This document shows, one piece after another, positions 50,702 through 61,288 of a stretch of 64,000 nucleotides of DNA. This DNA is from Providencia stuartii (lineage in GTDB: Bacteria; Pseudomonadota; Gammaproteobacteria; Enterobacterales; Enterobacteriaceae), in the NCBI GenBank assembly GCA_900455155.1, contig UGUC01000002.1:1860001-1924000 (forward strand), written 5' to 3'. Below the pieces are notes generated by a model. It was not told the DNA's origin, searched no databases, and saw nothing but the letters and a program-made list of their open reading frames with translations. The position numbers were made by a program, and so were the translations under genes. Every line of letters starts with the position of its first letter. Position 1 is the stretch's first letter.

Positions 50702-51723
50702 TAACGGCGCCCTTCTGCCATCAATTTGTCAAACTCTCCGTTCGTCGCAAAATGGGTCTCCATCACCGCAGGCCAACTCTTAAACTGTGATTCGACCGTA
50801 AATAAGCGGGTTTCAGGGAACTTATCTTTATTTGCCGCCATGACTGCCTGATCGTTCACCCGATAGTTAAATTTAGTGATAATTTCTTGAGCTTTTGGAC
50901 TATATAGGTAATTAAGATAGGCTTTCGCCACCTCTTCCGTACCATTTTTCTGAACGTTTTTGTCAACCCAAGCAACTGGGAACTCCGCCAGAATATCGAC
51001 AGGAGGAACGATAACTTCATAGTCCGTTTCACCATACTGCTGACGAATATTGTTCACTTCTGATTCAAAGCTAATCAATACATCCCCAAGGCCTCTTTCA
51101 ATAAAGGAAGTTGTGGCACCACGCCCCCCTGTATCGAACACTTCTACATTTTTCAAAAACTGCTTCATCTGCTCGCGGGTTTTCTTTTCATCACCTTTAT
51201 TTTCTTGCGCATAGGCTCCCCATGCCGCTAAATAAGTGTAACGACCATTACCCGATGTTTTTGGATTTGGAAAAATCACCTTCACATCTTCACGCGCTAA
51301 ATCATCCCACGTTTTAATGCCCTTTGGATTACCTTTACGCACTAAAAACGCCATCGTAGAGTAATATGGTGAGCTATTATTCGGTAATCTTGCTTGCCAA
51401 TTTTCAGGGATCAACTTGCCTTTATCATGCAAGATTTGTACATCTGTCACTTGGTTATAAGTCACCACATCAGCCTTTAAACCTTGCAAAATAGCTAAGG
51501 CTTGTTTCGATGAGCCAGCATGTGATTGCTTGATCGTTAATTTGTCATCAGGGTGCTGTTCATTCCACTGCTTTTCAAATTCAGGGTTTAGTGCAACAAA
51601 TAGCTCTCGGGCGATATCATAAGAGCTATTGAGCAGTTCAGCCGCTACCAACGGCGCGCTCCCCATCAATGAAAATGTTGCGAGACTCGCTAAGGCTGTT
51701 TTCTTTAAAATCGCTTTTTGCAT
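50701..51723 (-). CDS. cysP: thiosulfate-binding periplasmic protein CysP
   Basis: The periplasmic receptor of the CysPUWA importer, 340 residues (E. coli 338). The signal peptide ends APLVAA before [14 protein letters not shown]. The binding site region has [37 protein letters not shown] and [10 protein letters not shown]-like [12 protein letters not shown]. It resembles CysP rather than Sbp. First gene of the operon; the promoter, normally CysB-activated, lies in 51724-51950. Confidence 0.95.
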   Translation of the reverse strand: MQKAILKKTALASLATFSLMGSAPLVAAELLNSSYDIARELFVALNPEFEKQWNEQHPDDKLTIKQSHAGSSKQALAILQGLKADVVTYNQVTDVQILHDKGKLIPENWQARLPNNSSPYYSTMAFLVRKGNPKGIKTWDDLAREDVKVIFPNPKTSGNGRYTYLAAWGAYAQENKGDEKKTREQMKQFLKNVEVFDTGGRGATTSFIERGLGDVLISFESEVNNIRQQYGETDYEVIVPPVDILAEFPVAWVDKNVQKNGTEEVAKAYLNYLYSPKAQEIITKFNYRVNDQAVMAANKDKFPETRLFTVESQFKSWPAVMETHFATNGEFDKLMAEGRR

Positions 51724-51955
51724 TAGGCACCTACTTATGACTAAACCAAAACTACGCTAATGAGGTTACTTTATCTGCTTTGTTTATAACTGTGTAGCTA
51801 TCAATTGCCTTTTAATATATCAAATTGGTATATTCAAGAAATTATGGCAATAAGCAAATAAATTATATTAGTTATCATAAAGTTGACTGCGTGAAAGGCC
51901 TTCATGAAGGCACTAAGCAATAGAAGGGAAAAGTAGGATATTGACGCAAAAGTAA

Positions 51956-51977
51956 ATTGCCGCCAGATGGCGGCAAT
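51956..51977 (-). terminator. terminator of yfeX
   Basis: ATTGCCGCCA/TGGCGGCAAT (10 bp) around GA is followed on the minus strand by TTTACTTTTG. It also lies upstream of cysP. Confidence 0.75.
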
Positions 51978-51986
51978 AAGAATAAT

Positions 51987-52883
51987 TTATAACGACAATA
52001 AAGTGTCAATTGAAGGGGCAAAATAGTAGCTTCCTGATACTGCTTTGGTCATGCGTAACAGGTCATCATATTTACCATCTTTTTCACCAAACATACTCAA
52101 AAGCTGCTGTTCAATATTATGGAGGCGCGCGCAATACGCAACGAAGAATAAACCATGTTTGCCGCTTGCCGTACCATATGGCAAGCTATGACGCATAATC
52201 GATAGCTCTTCCCCATCTTCTTCAACCACCACGCGAGAAACATGTGAAGTCACATTACGTTCGCTTTCATCCAGCTCCACACTGTCTTTTTTGGTGCGAC
52301 CAATCATTTTCTCTTGTTCTTGTTCAGAGAAACGGTCCCATTTATTGAGGCTGTGCTCATAACGCTGAACAAGAATATAGCTGCCTCCCATATCAATGCC
52401 ATCAGCAATTAATGCAACTTCAGCAATTTCTTCACCTTGTGGGTTTTCGGTTCCATCAATAAAGCCACTTAAGTCGCGCTCCTCAACCCAACGGAAGCCG
52501 TGGATCTCTTCTTCGACTTTAATTGCTGAGCCGAATGCTTTTAGTGCCGCCTGTGCCAATGAAAAATTAATATCATGGCGTTGAGATTGGATATGAATAA
52601 AAATATCACGCTGTGTTGCTGGCGCTAACCCTTTACCTAATGGATGAAATGGTTTTAACTCAGGCGCGCTTTCCGGTGTTGATAGCTGTTTCCAGATATC
52701 AGAGCCGAAGGCCACTACAGCCCCTAATCTATCTGTTGGATACTGCTCTTGTAATTGAGTCAGTGTTTCAACAAAACGCTGACAACCTGTTTTTATATCA
52801 GCCAGAGACCCTTGCACCATTGCTTCAATGAAAATACCGAAACGGCTATGATCTTTCAAAATACCGCTCTGAGAATGAGACAT
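51987..52883 (-). CDS. yfeX: dye-decolorising-type haem peroxidase YfeX
   Basis: A cytosolic DyP-type peroxidase that binds haem, 298 residues (E. coli 299). The family motif is [13 protein letters not shown] with the catalytic Asp. [12 protein letters not shown] and [15 protein letters not shown] (proximal histidine region is in TSHVSRVV) follow. The start at 52883 ([15 protein letters not shown]) has AGAGG eight bases upstream; the ATG at 52892 was rejected. Its in vivo role is debated. It neighbours yfeY and ypeA, as in E. coli. Confidence 0.94.
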   Translation of the reverse strand: MSHSQSGILKDHSRFGIFIEAMVQGSLADIKTGCQRFVETLTQLQEQYPTDRLGAVVAFGSDIWKQLSTPESAPELKPFHPLGKGLAPATQRDIFIHIQSQRHDINFSLAQAALKAFGSAIKVEEEIHGFRWVEERDLSGFIDGTENPQGEEIAEVALIADGIDMGGSYILVQRYEHSLNKWDRFSEQEQEKMIGRTKKDSVELDESERNVTSHVSRVVVEEDGEELSIMRHSLPYGTASGKHGLFFVAYCARLHNIEQQLLSMFGEKDGKYDDLLRMTKAVSGSYYFAPSIDTLLSL

Positions 52884-53052
52884 GCTAATCAACCTCTTTT
52901 AAATAATTTATTATTTATGTCTAGCGATATAGTATCTCATCGATGACGATTTTCACCTGTTTTAACGCAAATATTGGCTAACATTTAGAAAAATGCACAA
53001 TTTATTCTTAATAAGATAAGTGGGTTAAGAGGGGATCGTATATTAGGAGGGA

Positions 53053-53090
53053 ATAACAACGTATTTTACCTTAATAAAACACGTTGTTAT
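53053..53090. terminator. hairpin downstream of yfeY
   Basis: ATAACAACGT/ACGTTGTTAT (10 bp) with an 18-base loop lies past the yfeY stop. The U tract is weak. Confidence 0.45.
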
Positions 53091-53161
53091 ATCAATTAAA
53101 TGTTTAGAACATAATCCAAAGCTATCGACCAATAGCTCTCTATCATCACGCTAAATCACCA

Positions 53162-53759
53162 TTATTTTTTCCAAATAATTTGTGATACCGTCCAGCTCTT
53201 TAATTCATCATCCGGTGGCATTAAACCTTCTGGCCCTTGCCATTTACCATTAAATCGATAAATGATATGGGATGTTTGCGGGGCTACACATTCAACAGTC
53301 GGTTGATTATTAATTGGCTCAGCTATTTTACATGCGCCAAAAGCTTTTTCATAAATACCGCTAAATGATGAACCAATTTTCGTTCCCCATTCAGTTTTAA
53401 TGTCAGGGTCATCCACAATAATACGTGAAACATAACCTTTTTCAGGGCCGATCACTTCAATTTTAACCGTCTCATCATCGATACCTTGAAACACGGTCAC
53501 AATTTCACCTTGCTCAGTTTGCATCCCACTTCGTATCGTGTAACGGTTATCTAATCGCTCCTTGATGATGTCAGCTTGCATTGGTGTGAACCCAGTGATC
53601 TCCCCCCACACCCGCTGCCTTCGCAGTAATAGGGCTACTAAACCAGTTCATTGGTGAAAGTGAAGACCAAAACCCCCCTGAGCCTGCACAACCCGATAGC
53701 AAAAACACACCACTTAGCGCGGCTATCTGAGAAAGCTTCACAATTACACTTTTGGGCAT
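53162..53759 (-). pseudogene. yfeY: RpoE-regulated-type lipoprotein YfeY, frameshifted
   Basis: A lipoprotein homologous to E. coli YfeY, assigned by order (yfeX-yfeY-ypeA) and sequence. The N-terminal frame from ATG 53759 (MPKSVIVKLSQIAALSGVFL) has a lipobox LLSGC at about residue 24 and then SPMNWFSSPITAKAAGVG. It fails in a six-G run near 53602-53607. Removing one G gives GVGEITGFTPMQADIIKERL, which continues to QWNGPEGLMP-like KWQGPEGLMPPDDELKSWTV. The repaired length is 198 residues. The ribosome site AGAGGATG precedes the start. Function is unknown beyond envelope stress association. A +1 error in a G run is the simplest explanation. Confidence 0.85.
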
Positions 53760-53852
53760 AACATCCTCTATTTATTGGCTGACTGACTGCTTACTGTGAC
53801 AACCTTTTTCTGAAAACATTCCAGTTTATAACGAAATAAACACACAACAGCA

Positions 53853-54284
53853 TTAAAAATCCAAATCACGATCCAGTGTTTTTGTATAGATAAGCCTTGC
53901 TGGCTGCTCTTCTTCATATAACATTTTTTCGAACATACAGATAGCAGCGTCAGACTCCTCATTCACAAGGAACTCAATTCTGCCGCACCCTCTTGCTCGC
54001 AATTTTTTCTCTAAGCGACTAATCAGAGCATTGGCAATACCTCGGCCACGAAACTCTGGATGAACCGCAAGATAGCATGCCGTTCCCCTTATTCCGTCAT
54101 ATCCTCCCATCACAGTGCCAACAACCTCACCTGTCACTTCCGCAACAAGAAAAAGATCTGCACCACACTGGAGTTTTCGTTCAATATCAAGTTCAGGATC
54201 ATCTCCAAACTCATTTAAATCACAGCGTTCCCACAATGTGATGACTTCTTCAAAATCGCTTTGGCGAAAGATGCGTATTTCCAT
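53853..54284 (-). CDS. ypeA: GNAT family acetyltransferase YpeA
   Basis: 143 residues (E. coli 141), a GCN5-type N-acetyltransferase. The ATG at 54284 gives [20 protein letters not shown]; extensions upstream to 54341 were rejected. The acetyl-CoA loop is [20 protein letters not shown], and [20 protein letters not shown] precedes it. Substrate unknown. The C-terminal 30 residues differ from the E. coli pattern I remember but keep the frame. It diverges from hemF. Confidence 0.92.
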   Translation of the reverse strand: MEIRIFRQSDFEEVITLWERCDLNEFGDDPELDIERKLQCGADLFLVAEVTGEVVGTVMGGYDGIRGTACYLAVHPEFRGRGIANALISRLEKKLRARGCGRIEFLVNEESDAAICMFEKMLYEEEQPARLIYTKTLDRDLDF

Positions 54285-54421
54285 GTTCATGACCCGTTTT
54301 AACTGAGTTTTTTTGCCATTATCACCGCTTTTTGCGCACAATCAATATTCAATATGCCTTTTTTAACTCAAAAGGGTATACTTTACTCACTTTTTTTTAC
54401 CAACCGTTCTATTGGAAAACA

Positions 54422-55339
54422 ATGAATTACCCTGATATTTTTCAAGTAAAAACATTTTTGCTTGAACTACAAGAAACCATTTGCCAAAAAATTACTGAAC
54501 TGGATGGTAAGGAAACCTTCCTAGAACAAACATGGGAACGCGCAGAAGGTGGCGGAGGCCGCAGCCGTGTGTTAACTCAAGGTGCTATTTTTGAACAGGC
54601 AGGCGTTAACTTTTCCCATATTCAAGGAACAAAACTCCCGAGTTCAGCAACCGCTCACCGCCCTGAATTAGCAGGTCGTAGCTATCAAGCTATGGGAGTC
54701 TCTTTGGTGATCCACCCTCTGAATCCCTATATTCCAACCACTCATGCAAATGTCCGTTTTTTTATTGCAGAAAAAGAGGGTCAAGATCCCGTTTGGTGGT
54801 TTGGTGGTGGTTTCGATTTAACCCCTTACTATGGTTTTGAAGACGATGTGATCCACTGGCACACCATTGCACACGACCTCTGCGCACCTTTTGGTTCAGA
54901 AACTTACCGCAAATATAAAGCGTGGTGTGATGACTATTTCTTTTTGAAACATCGCAATGAGCCACGAGGCGTTGGTGGGCTATTTTATGATGACCTAAAC
55001 CAACCTGATTTCGAGACTTGTTTCGACTTCACACAAGCTGTTGGTCATGGTTTTTTAGATGCCTATGTACCTATCGTAGAAAAACGTCGCCACCATCAGT
55101 GGGGAGAAAGAGAGCGTCAATTTCAACTGTATCGACGTGGTCGTTATGTTGAATTCAACCTCGTGTGGGATCGCGGTACACTATTTGGTTTACAAAGTGG
55201 AGGACGTACAGAATCCATTTTAATGTCAATGCCTCCTTTAGTCCGTTGGGAATATGACTATCACCCTGAGCCCAATACCCCCGAAGCCAAACTGTATAGT
55301 GACTTTTTAGTCTCTAAAAAAGATTGGCTGGCGAAATAA
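54422..55339 (+). CDS. hemF: oxygen-dependent coproporphyrinogen III oxidase
   Basis: HemF converts coproporphyrinogen III to protoporphyrinogen IX with O2, in haem synthesis. 305 residues (E. coli 299). Motifs: [65 protein letters not shown] and [20 protein letters not shown]. The start at 54422 ([18 protein letters not shown]) has GGAAAA upstream; a longer reading from 54332 was rejected. Terminator downstream. Confidence 0.97.
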   Translation: MNYPDIFQVKTFLLELQETICQKITELDGKETFLEQTWERAEGGGGRSRVLTQGAIFEQAGVNFSHIQGTKLPSSATAHRPELAGRSYQAMGVSLVIHPLNPYIPTTHANVRFFIAEKEGQDPVWWFGGGFDLTPYYGFEDDVIHWHTIAHDLCAPFGSETYRKYKAWCDDYFFLKHRNEPRGVGGLFYDDLNQPDFETCFDFTQAVGHGFLDAYVPIVEKRRHHQWGERERQFQLYRRGRYVEFNLVWDRGTLFGLQSGGRTESILMSMPPLVRWEYDYHPEPNTPEAKLYSDFLVSKKDWLAK

Positions 55340-55360
55340 GTGTAAAAATCATTTTTTATA

Positions 55361-55386
55361 AAGTCGCCAAAGCACTTGGCGGCTTT
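55361..55386 (+). terminator. terminator of hemF
   Basis: AAGTCGCCAA/TTGGCGGCTT (one G-T pair) with a 5-base loop lies 20 bases past the hemF stop, followed by TTAG. Confidence 0.65.
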
Positions 55387-55494
55387 AGTAACAAAAAATA
55401 GCAAAAATTATCAAATATAATTAATTATCAACTAGTTACACTCATCCCCTTGTAGCTTATGATTCCATTTCTACCCACAAAATGGAGTCTATTT

Positions 55495-56643
55495 ATGAAT
55501 CATATTCTTGGTCGTTCCTATCTTCCCCCATACCTTGTTGATCACTTATATAAAGAATCTCAATGCCAAAAGCTTAAATCCACACTACTTCATATCAATG
55601 AATTAATGAGCAGAGGCTATTCGACGGAAGATAAAGAACACCTAAAACAGTTATTTACTTGTTCAGCCCGCCCAGGTACAAACTACGAACGCATCATCCG
55701 CGATGCACAGGAAAAAGCATTTTTACCTAACCATACCCATTCTAACCTACCTATCTGCTCTCGTTCTGACCTTTCACTGGAGCCTACCTATCCGAGTCCT
55801 GATGAACTTCATATGCCCCATGAAGACTATCTTATTGTTATGAAAGAAGGTGATCCTGCAAAACCATACACACCCGTACAGATTGTTTATGATTCTATTG
55901 GCTATGTTAGGCAGTTTTATAAAGAGAAGCTCAACATTGATAAGATCTTTGGTTGTGATTCGCAAATCAATGCGGTAGTTCATTTCGACAAAAATTATCC
56001 AAACGCATTCTGGAATTCACAAGCTATCTATTTCGGTGATGGTGATAGTATCTATTTTGGCCCGTTTTATAATGATATTGATATTATTGCACACGAATTA
56101 ACCCATGGGTTTATTACCTTTACGACTGATTTTGATTATATTTTCCAGTCAGGCGCCTTGAATGAATCCGTTGCCGACGTTGTCGGTATTATGGTTAAAC
56201 AGTATGTAGCAAATGAAACAGCAGCTGAGTCCAATTGGCTACTCGGTGAAAACCTTTTTATCAATAAAGCCAAAGCTCCTGCTTTACGTTCTATGGCTGC
56301 ACCGGGAACCGCCTATCGCCTTTCGGAAACAAACAGAGACCCACAAGTCGGTCATATGAGAGATTACAAAAATCTATCTATTTTCCAAGACAATGGTGGT
56401 GTGCATATTAATTCAGGTATACCTAATAAAGCATTTTACCTGCTGGCGACAACGTTAGGTGGTTACTCATGGGAGGTAGCGGGACAGATTTGGATCCGCA
56501 CTATGTTTGATAAGACACTTAGCACGCGAGCAACATTTGACGATTTCGCCAAAGCAACCATTAGAACAGCGACAGAAAAATTTGACCATCATGTCGTTAA
56601 TCTTACTCGCAAAAGCTGGGAAAATGTCGGTATCTACGTTTAA
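55495..56643 (+). CDS. protealysin-like M4 family metallopeptidase
   Basis: 382 residues, a thermolysin-family zinc protease. The zinc site is HELTH (His200, His204), and the second motif is GALNESVADVVGIM with the third ligand Glu. GGVHINSGIPNKAFY carries the catalytic histidine. There is no signal peptide; the short N-terminal propeptide has LPPYLVDHLYK, like the PPL motif of protealysin of Serratia. The ATG at 55495 has GGAG eight bases upstream; the upstream ATG at 55459 was rejected. Protealysins are usually followed by a small inhibitor gene (emfourin), but none is seen here. Role unclear, possibly invasion or regulated proteolysis. Accessory insertion between hemF and rluF. Confidence 0.88.
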   Translation: MNHILGRSYLPPYLVDHLYKESQCQKLKSTLLHINELMSRGYSTEDKEHLKQLFTCSARPGTNYERIIRDAQEKAFLPNHTHSNLPICSRSDLSLEPTYPSPDELHMPHEDYLIVMKEGDPAKPYTPVQIVYDSIGYVRQFYKEKLNIDKIFGCDSQINAVVHFDKNYPNAFWNSQAIYFGDGDSIYFGPFYNDIDIIAHELTHGFITFTTDFDYIFQSGALNESVADVVGIMVKQYVANETAAESNWLLGENLFINKAKAPALRSMAAPGTAYRLSETNRDPQVGHMRDYKNLSIFQDNGGVHINSGIPNKAFYLLATTLGGYSWEVAGQIWIRTMFDKTLSTRATFDDFAKATIRTATEKFDHHVVNLTRKSWENVGIYV

Positions 56644-56682
56644 GTTTGCAAATAAAATGCCCTGTCACTAACAGACAGAGCT

Positions 56683-56711
56683 TGTCAGCCATAAAATACG
56701 GCTGACATTTT
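56683..56711 (+). terminator. terminator of the M4 protease gene
   Basis: TGTCAGCC/GGCTGACA (8 bp) with a 9-base loop is followed by TTTTA; between convergent genes. Confidence 0.7.
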
Positions 56712-56722
56712 AAAACATAAGG

Positions 56723-57580
56723 TTAGCGTCTTTTCTTTTTACGGCCTGGTTGAGTGAAACGTTTACGAGACGCAGTATCAGCCATTCCTTTAGGCTTGCT
56801 ACCCGTTTTCCCTGCCGTTGATGTTTTCGGTTTAGCAGACTTTTTCGGCTTAGCCTCTGATTCTGATTTTTCAATCATCTCAAATAGCTTAATTAGCTCA
56901 TCATCTGTTAAGTCACGCCATTCACCTAATGGGATCCCAGAAAGATTCACGTTCATAATACGCACGCGTTCTAACTTAGTGACCTCAAAACCAAAATATT
57001 CGCACATGCGACGAATCTGACGATTTAACCCTTGAACTAACGTGATCCGAAATACAAAAGGAGCTTCTTTCTTTACTTTACACTTTTTAGTTACCGTGCC
57101 TAGGATAGGTACGCCAGCTCCCATACCACGAATAAAATCATCAGTAATAGGCTTGTTAACCGTGACTAAATACTCTTTTTCATGCTCATTACCCGCACGC
57201 AAGATCTTATTCACTAAATCGCCATGGTTTGTGAGAAAAATTAGCCCTTGAGAATCTTTATCTAAGCGACCAATAGGGAAAACACGTTTACTGTGATTAA
57301 CATAATCAACGATATTATCTCTTTCCCCACTTTCCGTCGTACTCACAATACCAACTGGCTTATTCAGCGCAATTAACACTAAGTCTTCTTCATTCCTAGG
57401 TTCAATAAGTTGTCCATTTACTTTGACAACGTCACCACTAAAAACTTGATCGCCGATAGCCGCACGTTTGCCATTAATAAAGACATTTCCTTGCTCGATA
57501 TAACGATCCGCATCACGTCTTGAACAAATTCCACTCTCGCTAATGTACTTATTAAGACGTGTCGAAGATTTAATTTGCAT
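56723..57580 (-). CDS. rluF: 23S rRNA pseudouridine(2604) synthase RluF
   Basis: RluF makes pseudouridine at 23S rRNA position 2604 (and in tRNA-Tyr in E. coli). 285 residues. An S4 RNA-binding domain ([20 protein letters not shown]) precedes the catalytic [16 protein letters not shown], whose Asp is the nucleophile. [18 protein letters not shown] follows. The C-terminal tail is Lys/Ser-rich and ends in RKKKRR, as in E. coli RluF. The ATG at 57580 has GAGGG upstream; the longer reading was rejected. In E. coli the gene is elsewhere, so the location next to der is specific to this lineage. Confidence 0.93.
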   Translation of the reverse strand: MQIKSSTRLNKYISESGICSRRDADRYIEQGNVFINGKRAAIGDQVFSGDVVKVNGQLIEPRNEEDLVLIALNKPVGIVSTTESGERDNIVDYVNHSKRVFPIGRLDKDSQGLIFLTNHGDLVNKILRAGNEHEKEYLVTVNKPITDDFIRGMGAGVPILGTVTKKCKVKKEAPFVFRITLVQGLNRQIRRMCEYFGFEVTKLERVRIMNVNLSGIPLGEWRDLTDDELIKLFEMIEKSESEAKPKKSAKPKTSTAGKTGSKPKGMADTASRKRFTQPGRKKKRR

Positions 57581-57659
57581 GGTTACCCTCTGTAATCTGC
57601 ATAGATAGGGAGCCAAACGGTTGAACCTAGCTCACTTTAAATAATAACGGATAGTTATT

Positions 57660-57695
57660 AAAAAGCCGTAACAGAATAATTTGTTACGGCTTTTT
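57660..57695. terminator. bidirectional terminator between der and rluF
   Basis: AAAAAGCCGTAACA/TGTTACGGCTTTTT (14 bp) with an 8-base loop. It lies past the der stop on the minus strand and separates der from rluF. Confidence 0.88.
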
Positions 57696-57728
57696 CAGAA
57701 GCTTCACGTTGACGTGCGACTTCTTCGC

Positions 57729-59201
57729 TTAGCGTTTTTTCAAATGTTGCATTAAACGCTTACGTTTACGCAATTGAGTTGCTGTTAGCTGATTTTTCTT
57801 ATTCGCATAAGGGTTTTCACCTTCTTTGAATTGAATACGAATTGGTGTACCCATCACTTGCAATGAACGGCGAAAATAATTCATCAGGTAACGTTTATAG
57901 CTATCAGGCAAATCAGAAACTTGATTACCATGAATAACAACAATTGGCGGATTATGACCCCCCGCATGCGCATATTTCATTTTCACACGACGACCACGGA
58001 TAAGTGGAGGTTGATGCTCCTCTTCCGCCATCTTCATAATACGTGTTAACAATGCAGTACCAACACGGCGTGTCGCAGACTCATAGGCCTCTTCAACGGA
58101 TTCAAACAGGTTACCTACACCACTACCATGCAGCGCTGAAATAAAGTGAATACGGGCAAAATCCACAAAGCCGAGACGTAGCTCTAACATGTCTTTCACA
58201 TGTTCACGATCTTCAGGCTTCATTCCATCCCATTTATTAACCGCAATCACTAATGAACGACCAGCATTAAGAATAAAACCAAGTAGTGACAGGTCTTGAT
58301 CGGAAATACCTTCCCGCGCATCAATGACCAGCAACACCACATTCGCATCTTCAATCGCTTGCAGCGTTTTGATTACCGAAAATTTTTCGACCGTCTCGGT
58401 GATCTTACCGCGTTTACGGACACCCGCTGTATCAATTAAAACGTATTCACGCCCGTCACGCTCCATTGGAATATAGATACTGTCACGAGTTGTGCCTGGC
58501 ATATCAAACACCACAACACGCTCTTCTCCAAGGATACGGTTAGTCAATGTTGATTTACCCACATTTGGGCGCCCGACGATCGCTAATTTAATTGGTAACG
58601 TTGTTGGATCAAACTCCTCGTCTTCTTCATCAAACTCAGCTTCAGCCTCTTGCGCTGCCCAATACGCCGCGTTTTCTTCTTCCTCGGTTAGCTCGACTTC
58701 TTCTTCTATTTCAATGAAAGGTTTTAGAGATTTTTCGATTAGCTGGGTCACACCGCGACCATGTGACGCTGCAATAGGGTGGATTTCACCTAAGCCAAGT
58801 GAATAAAAGTCTCCAATTACACTGTCAGCATCAATACCATCCGTCTTATTGGCGACCAGATATGTTTTTTTCTTACGGCTACGCAGGTGTTTTGCGATAC
58901 CTTCATCAGCAGGCATTAACCCTGCACGTGCATCGACCATAAATAGAACCACATCAGCTTCTTCAATCGCTTGTAAGGATTGTGCTGCCATGTGGGTTTC
59001 GACGCCTTCCTCAGTACCATCGATACCACCCGTGTCAATAATAATGAACTCATGCCCTTCCACTTCGGCACGACCATATTTGCGATCACGAGTCAGACCA
59101 GGAAAATCCGCTACCAGTGCATCACGGGTACGGGTTAATCGATTAAATAACGTGGATTTTCCTACGTTTGGACGCCCAACCAGCGCTACGACGGGTATCA
59201 T
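57729..59201 (-). CDS. der: ribosome biogenesis GTPase Der (EngA)
   Basis: An essential GTPase for 50S maturation, 490 residues (E. coli 490). Two tandem G domains, each with GRPNVGKS(T): residues about 8-16 and about 209-217, plus NKWD and NKTD G4 motifs, an acidic linker ([13 protein letters not shown]) and the C-terminal KH-like domain ([20 protein letters not shown]). The ATG at 59201 gives [16 protein letters not shown]; the upstream ATG at 59216 was rejected. Intact. Confidence 0.97.
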   Translation of the reverse strand: MIPVVALVGRPNVGKSTLFNRLTRTRDALVADFPGLTRDRKYGRAEVEGHEFIIIDTGGIDGTEEGVETHMAAQSLQAIEEADVVLFMVDARAGLMPADEGIAKHLRSRKKKTYLVANKTDGIDADSVIGDFYSLGLGEIHPIAASHGRGVTQLIEKSLKPFIEIEEEVELTEEEENAAYWAAQEAEAEFDEEDEEFDPTTLPIKLAIVGRPNVGKSTLTNRILGEERVVVFDMPGTTRDSIYIPMERDGREYVLIDTAGVRKRGKITETVEKFSVIKTLQAIEDANVVLLVIDAREGISDQDLSLLGFILNAGRSLVIAVNKWDGMKPEDREHVKDMLELRLGFVDFARIHFISALHGSGVGNLFESVEEAYESATRRVGTALLTRIMKMAEEEHQPPLIRGRRVKMKYAHAGGHNPPIVVIHGNQVSDLPDSYKRYLMNYFRRSLQVMGTPIRIQFKEGENPYANKKNQLTATQLRKRKRLMQHLKKR

Positions 59202-59279
59202 TATTTGATGCCTCACTACTCTAATTAACTAAAAGAATCCCGGTTCTTAAACAAAACCCAACCAGAAAACAAAAAACGA

Positions 59280-59305
59280 AACGGTTCCTACCACTAGGAA
59301 CCGTT
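59280..59305 (-). terminator. terminator of bamB
   Basis: AACGGTTCCTA/TAGGAACCGTT (11 bp) with a 4-base loop is followed on the minus strand by TCGTTTTTTG. It lies between bamB and der. Confidence 0.85.
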
Positions 59306-59339
59306 GATTTTAGCGAGAAATTGACAGCTTGTCAGAAAA

Positions 59340-60512
59340 TTAACGAGTTAACAGATAAACTGTTCCGTTTCTTGCCTGAACCATTAGCTTATCACTGGCA
59401 ACAACTGGGCGGCTATGCAGACCTGAACTGTTAATTTTGTTTTGTGCTACAAAACCACCAGTGCTCATGTCTAACCAATGGAGGTAGCCTTCTTTATCAC
59501 CAACCACAAGGTAGCCATTGTACATTTCTGGTGCACTTAACCCACGATTAAGCAGATCTTCTTGTGTCCACAGTGTTACGCCATCGCTCTTACGCACAGA
59601 CAATACACGATCATTTTGGTCGACCAGATAAAGGTTTTCACCTGAAAGCACCATGTTATTGACAGAGCCGAGATCGCGTTTCCATTTTATTTGTCCTGAA
59701 CGCATATCAAGTGCTGCGAGTGTACCGTTATACGCAATTGCATAGATAGTACCATCATCAATAATTGGCGTCATATCAACATCATCTAAGCGACCAATTT
59801 CTGTAGAGCTAGTCACTTGAGAGATACGTTGTTGCCAAATAAGTTGACCTTGGGATAAAAGTACAGCACTAACGCGGCCATTATCACCACCAACAATAGC
59901 GGCACCATAGGCAATACTTGGCGCTGATTCGCCACGTAAAGACAATGATGGTGTATCCATATTCACTGTCCACTTGATTTCACCACTGTTCTCATCAAGT
60001 GCTTGCAACATGCCATTACTGGTATGAACAATAACTAAGCCATCATTGGCTACTGGGCGAGAGAGGGCTTCACCCGCTACTTCGACATCCCATACCACCG
60101 AGCCATCTTCTTTATTCAATGCAATGACTGTTCCGCGTTCAGTACCAATATAAATATGGTTACCCGAAACCGTTAACCCACCCGAAAGCAGTGCGGATAA
60201 GTTAGCAGAAAGAAAACCTGTGCGCTTAGAAAGGTCTACTGACCAAATTTCTTTACCGCTCTCCAGTTCTAATGCTTTCACTATTCCTTTACGATCGGCA
60301 GCATAAACAGCACTACCATCCCATACTGGCGATAGATCAGAATAAAACTGCTCTACACCATTACCGACTGATTTATCCCAAACGATCGTTGGAGTAAATT
60401 GGTTTTCAACCTGAGGAAGTGGTGCCATAACGATAGAATCAGTTTCGCTGGAACAACCGGCAAGTAAAGCTGAAGCGACTAAGCCAATCAAAAGTGTTTT
60501 CCGCAACTGCAT
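59340..60512 (-). CDS. bamB: outer membrane assembly lipoprotein BamB (YfgL)
   Basis: BamB is a subunit of the BAM complex that folds outer-membrane proteins. 390 residues (E. coli 392). The signal peptide ends in the lipobox LLAGC (Cys20), followed by repeated PQQ-like blades such as GIVKALELESGKEIWSVDLS, GTVIALNKEDGSVVWDVEV and GTLAALDMRSGQIKWKRDLG. The ATG at 60512 has AGGAAACG upstream. Confidence 0.97.
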   Translation of the reverse strand: MQLRKTLLIGLVASALLAGCSSETDSIVMAPLPQVENQFTPTIVWDKSVGNGVEQFYSDLSPVWDGSAVYAADRKGIVKALELESGKEIWSVDLSKRTGFLSANLSALLSGGLTVSGNHIYIGTERGTVIALNKEDGSVVWDVEVAGEALSRPVANDGLVIVHTSNGMLQALDENSGEIKWTVNMDTPSLSLRGESAPSIAYGAAIVGGDNGRVSAVLLSQGQLIWQQRISQVTSSTEIGRLDDVDMTPIIDDGTIYAIAYNGTLAALDMRSGQIKWKRDLGSVNNMVLSGENLYLVDQNDRVLSVRKSDGVTLWTQEDLLNRGLSAPEMYNGYLVVGDKEGYLHWLDMSTGGFVAQNKINSSGLHSRPVVASDKLMVQARNGTVYLLTR

Positions 60513-60654
60513 AATAATCGTTTCCTTTCTTCTTATAAATTATACTCATCCAATTTCAAGCCGTATCCTGTTGATATCCATTGATTTCCCCCTATCGCGT
60601 ATGTCTATCGCTCTAAGGGGGATTGGCCTACCGATTGGATACGACCCTAATAAT
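60513..60654. repeat. nested inverted repeats between yfgM and bamB
   Basis: GCCGTATCC near 60561 pairs with GGATACG near 60637, and TCCCCCT near 60587 with AGGGGGA near 60616. The two pairs nest and could form an RNA cruciform in the yfgM-bamB message. Whether it is a mobile repeat is unknown. Confidence 0.4.
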
Positions 60655-61278
60655 TTAGAGTACAGATACGTTGTTCAGTTTAAGGGTAAGAAGTTCTTTA
60701 AGCGTCTGTGAGCCTTCACTATCTAGCCCTTGAGTATATGCAGCTTTTGCGCCTGCATTGTCGCCTTTATGAAGTAATGCATCTCCACGAACATCTTGTG
60801 CAGCAGCCTGCCATGCCTTTCCTTTGATGTTACCAACAGAAGCTAATGCTGCATCAGCATTCCCTTGTGCAAGCTGCACTCTTGCTAAGCGGAAATTAAT
60901 TAAATCAAGCATATCATCGGTTTTTGCTTTAGTTAAAGCAGCAGACAATGATTTTTCAGCCAACGCTAAATCGCCTTTATCGACAGCCACTTGAGCCAAC
61001 TCTAATCCGATCATCGCGCTGTATACATCTGTTGTATCCGCAGCGAATTTTTGCGCAACTTCAATACCTTGAGTAGAGCCTGAATGCAGTTCTTCGCTCG
61101 CTTTTGCAAACTGTTGAGCGCTTTCTTGCAGCATATTTGTTTTATGTGACTGCCAGTAATTCCATCCCCAAACAGCCCCAACCCCTAAAACAAGCCCGAC
61201 CACCAATGCCACGCCATTATTAGCAAAAAAGCGTTTAATCGCATCAACTTGTTCATTTTCGTTTGTATAAACTTCCAC
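60655..61278 (-). CDS. yfgM: ancillary SecYEG translocon subunit YfgM
   Basis: 207 residues (E. coli 206), one N-terminal membrane segment (VALVVGLVLGVGAVWGWNYW) and a periplasmic TPR-like domain. YfgM partners with PpiD at the Sec translocon. GTG start at 61278 with AAGGAGAGG upstream, as in E. coli. Between hisS and bamB in the same operon. Confidence 0.96.
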   Translation of the reverse strand: MEVYTNENEQVDAIKRFFANNGVALVVGLVLGVGAVWGWNYWQSHKTNMLQESAQQFAKASEELHSGSTQGIEVAQKFAADTTDVYSAMIGLELAQVAVDKGDLALAEKSLSAALTKAKTDDMLDLINFRLARVQLAQGNADAALASVGNIKGKAWQAAAQDVRGDALLHKGDNAGAKAAYTQGLDSEGSQTLKELLTLKLNNVSVL

Positions 61279-61288
61279 GTGCCTCTCC

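Noticed and set aside
53768-53962. 64-codon ORF on the minus strand at the ypeA end
   Set aside because: It overlaps ypeA in another frame and lacks a ribosome site.
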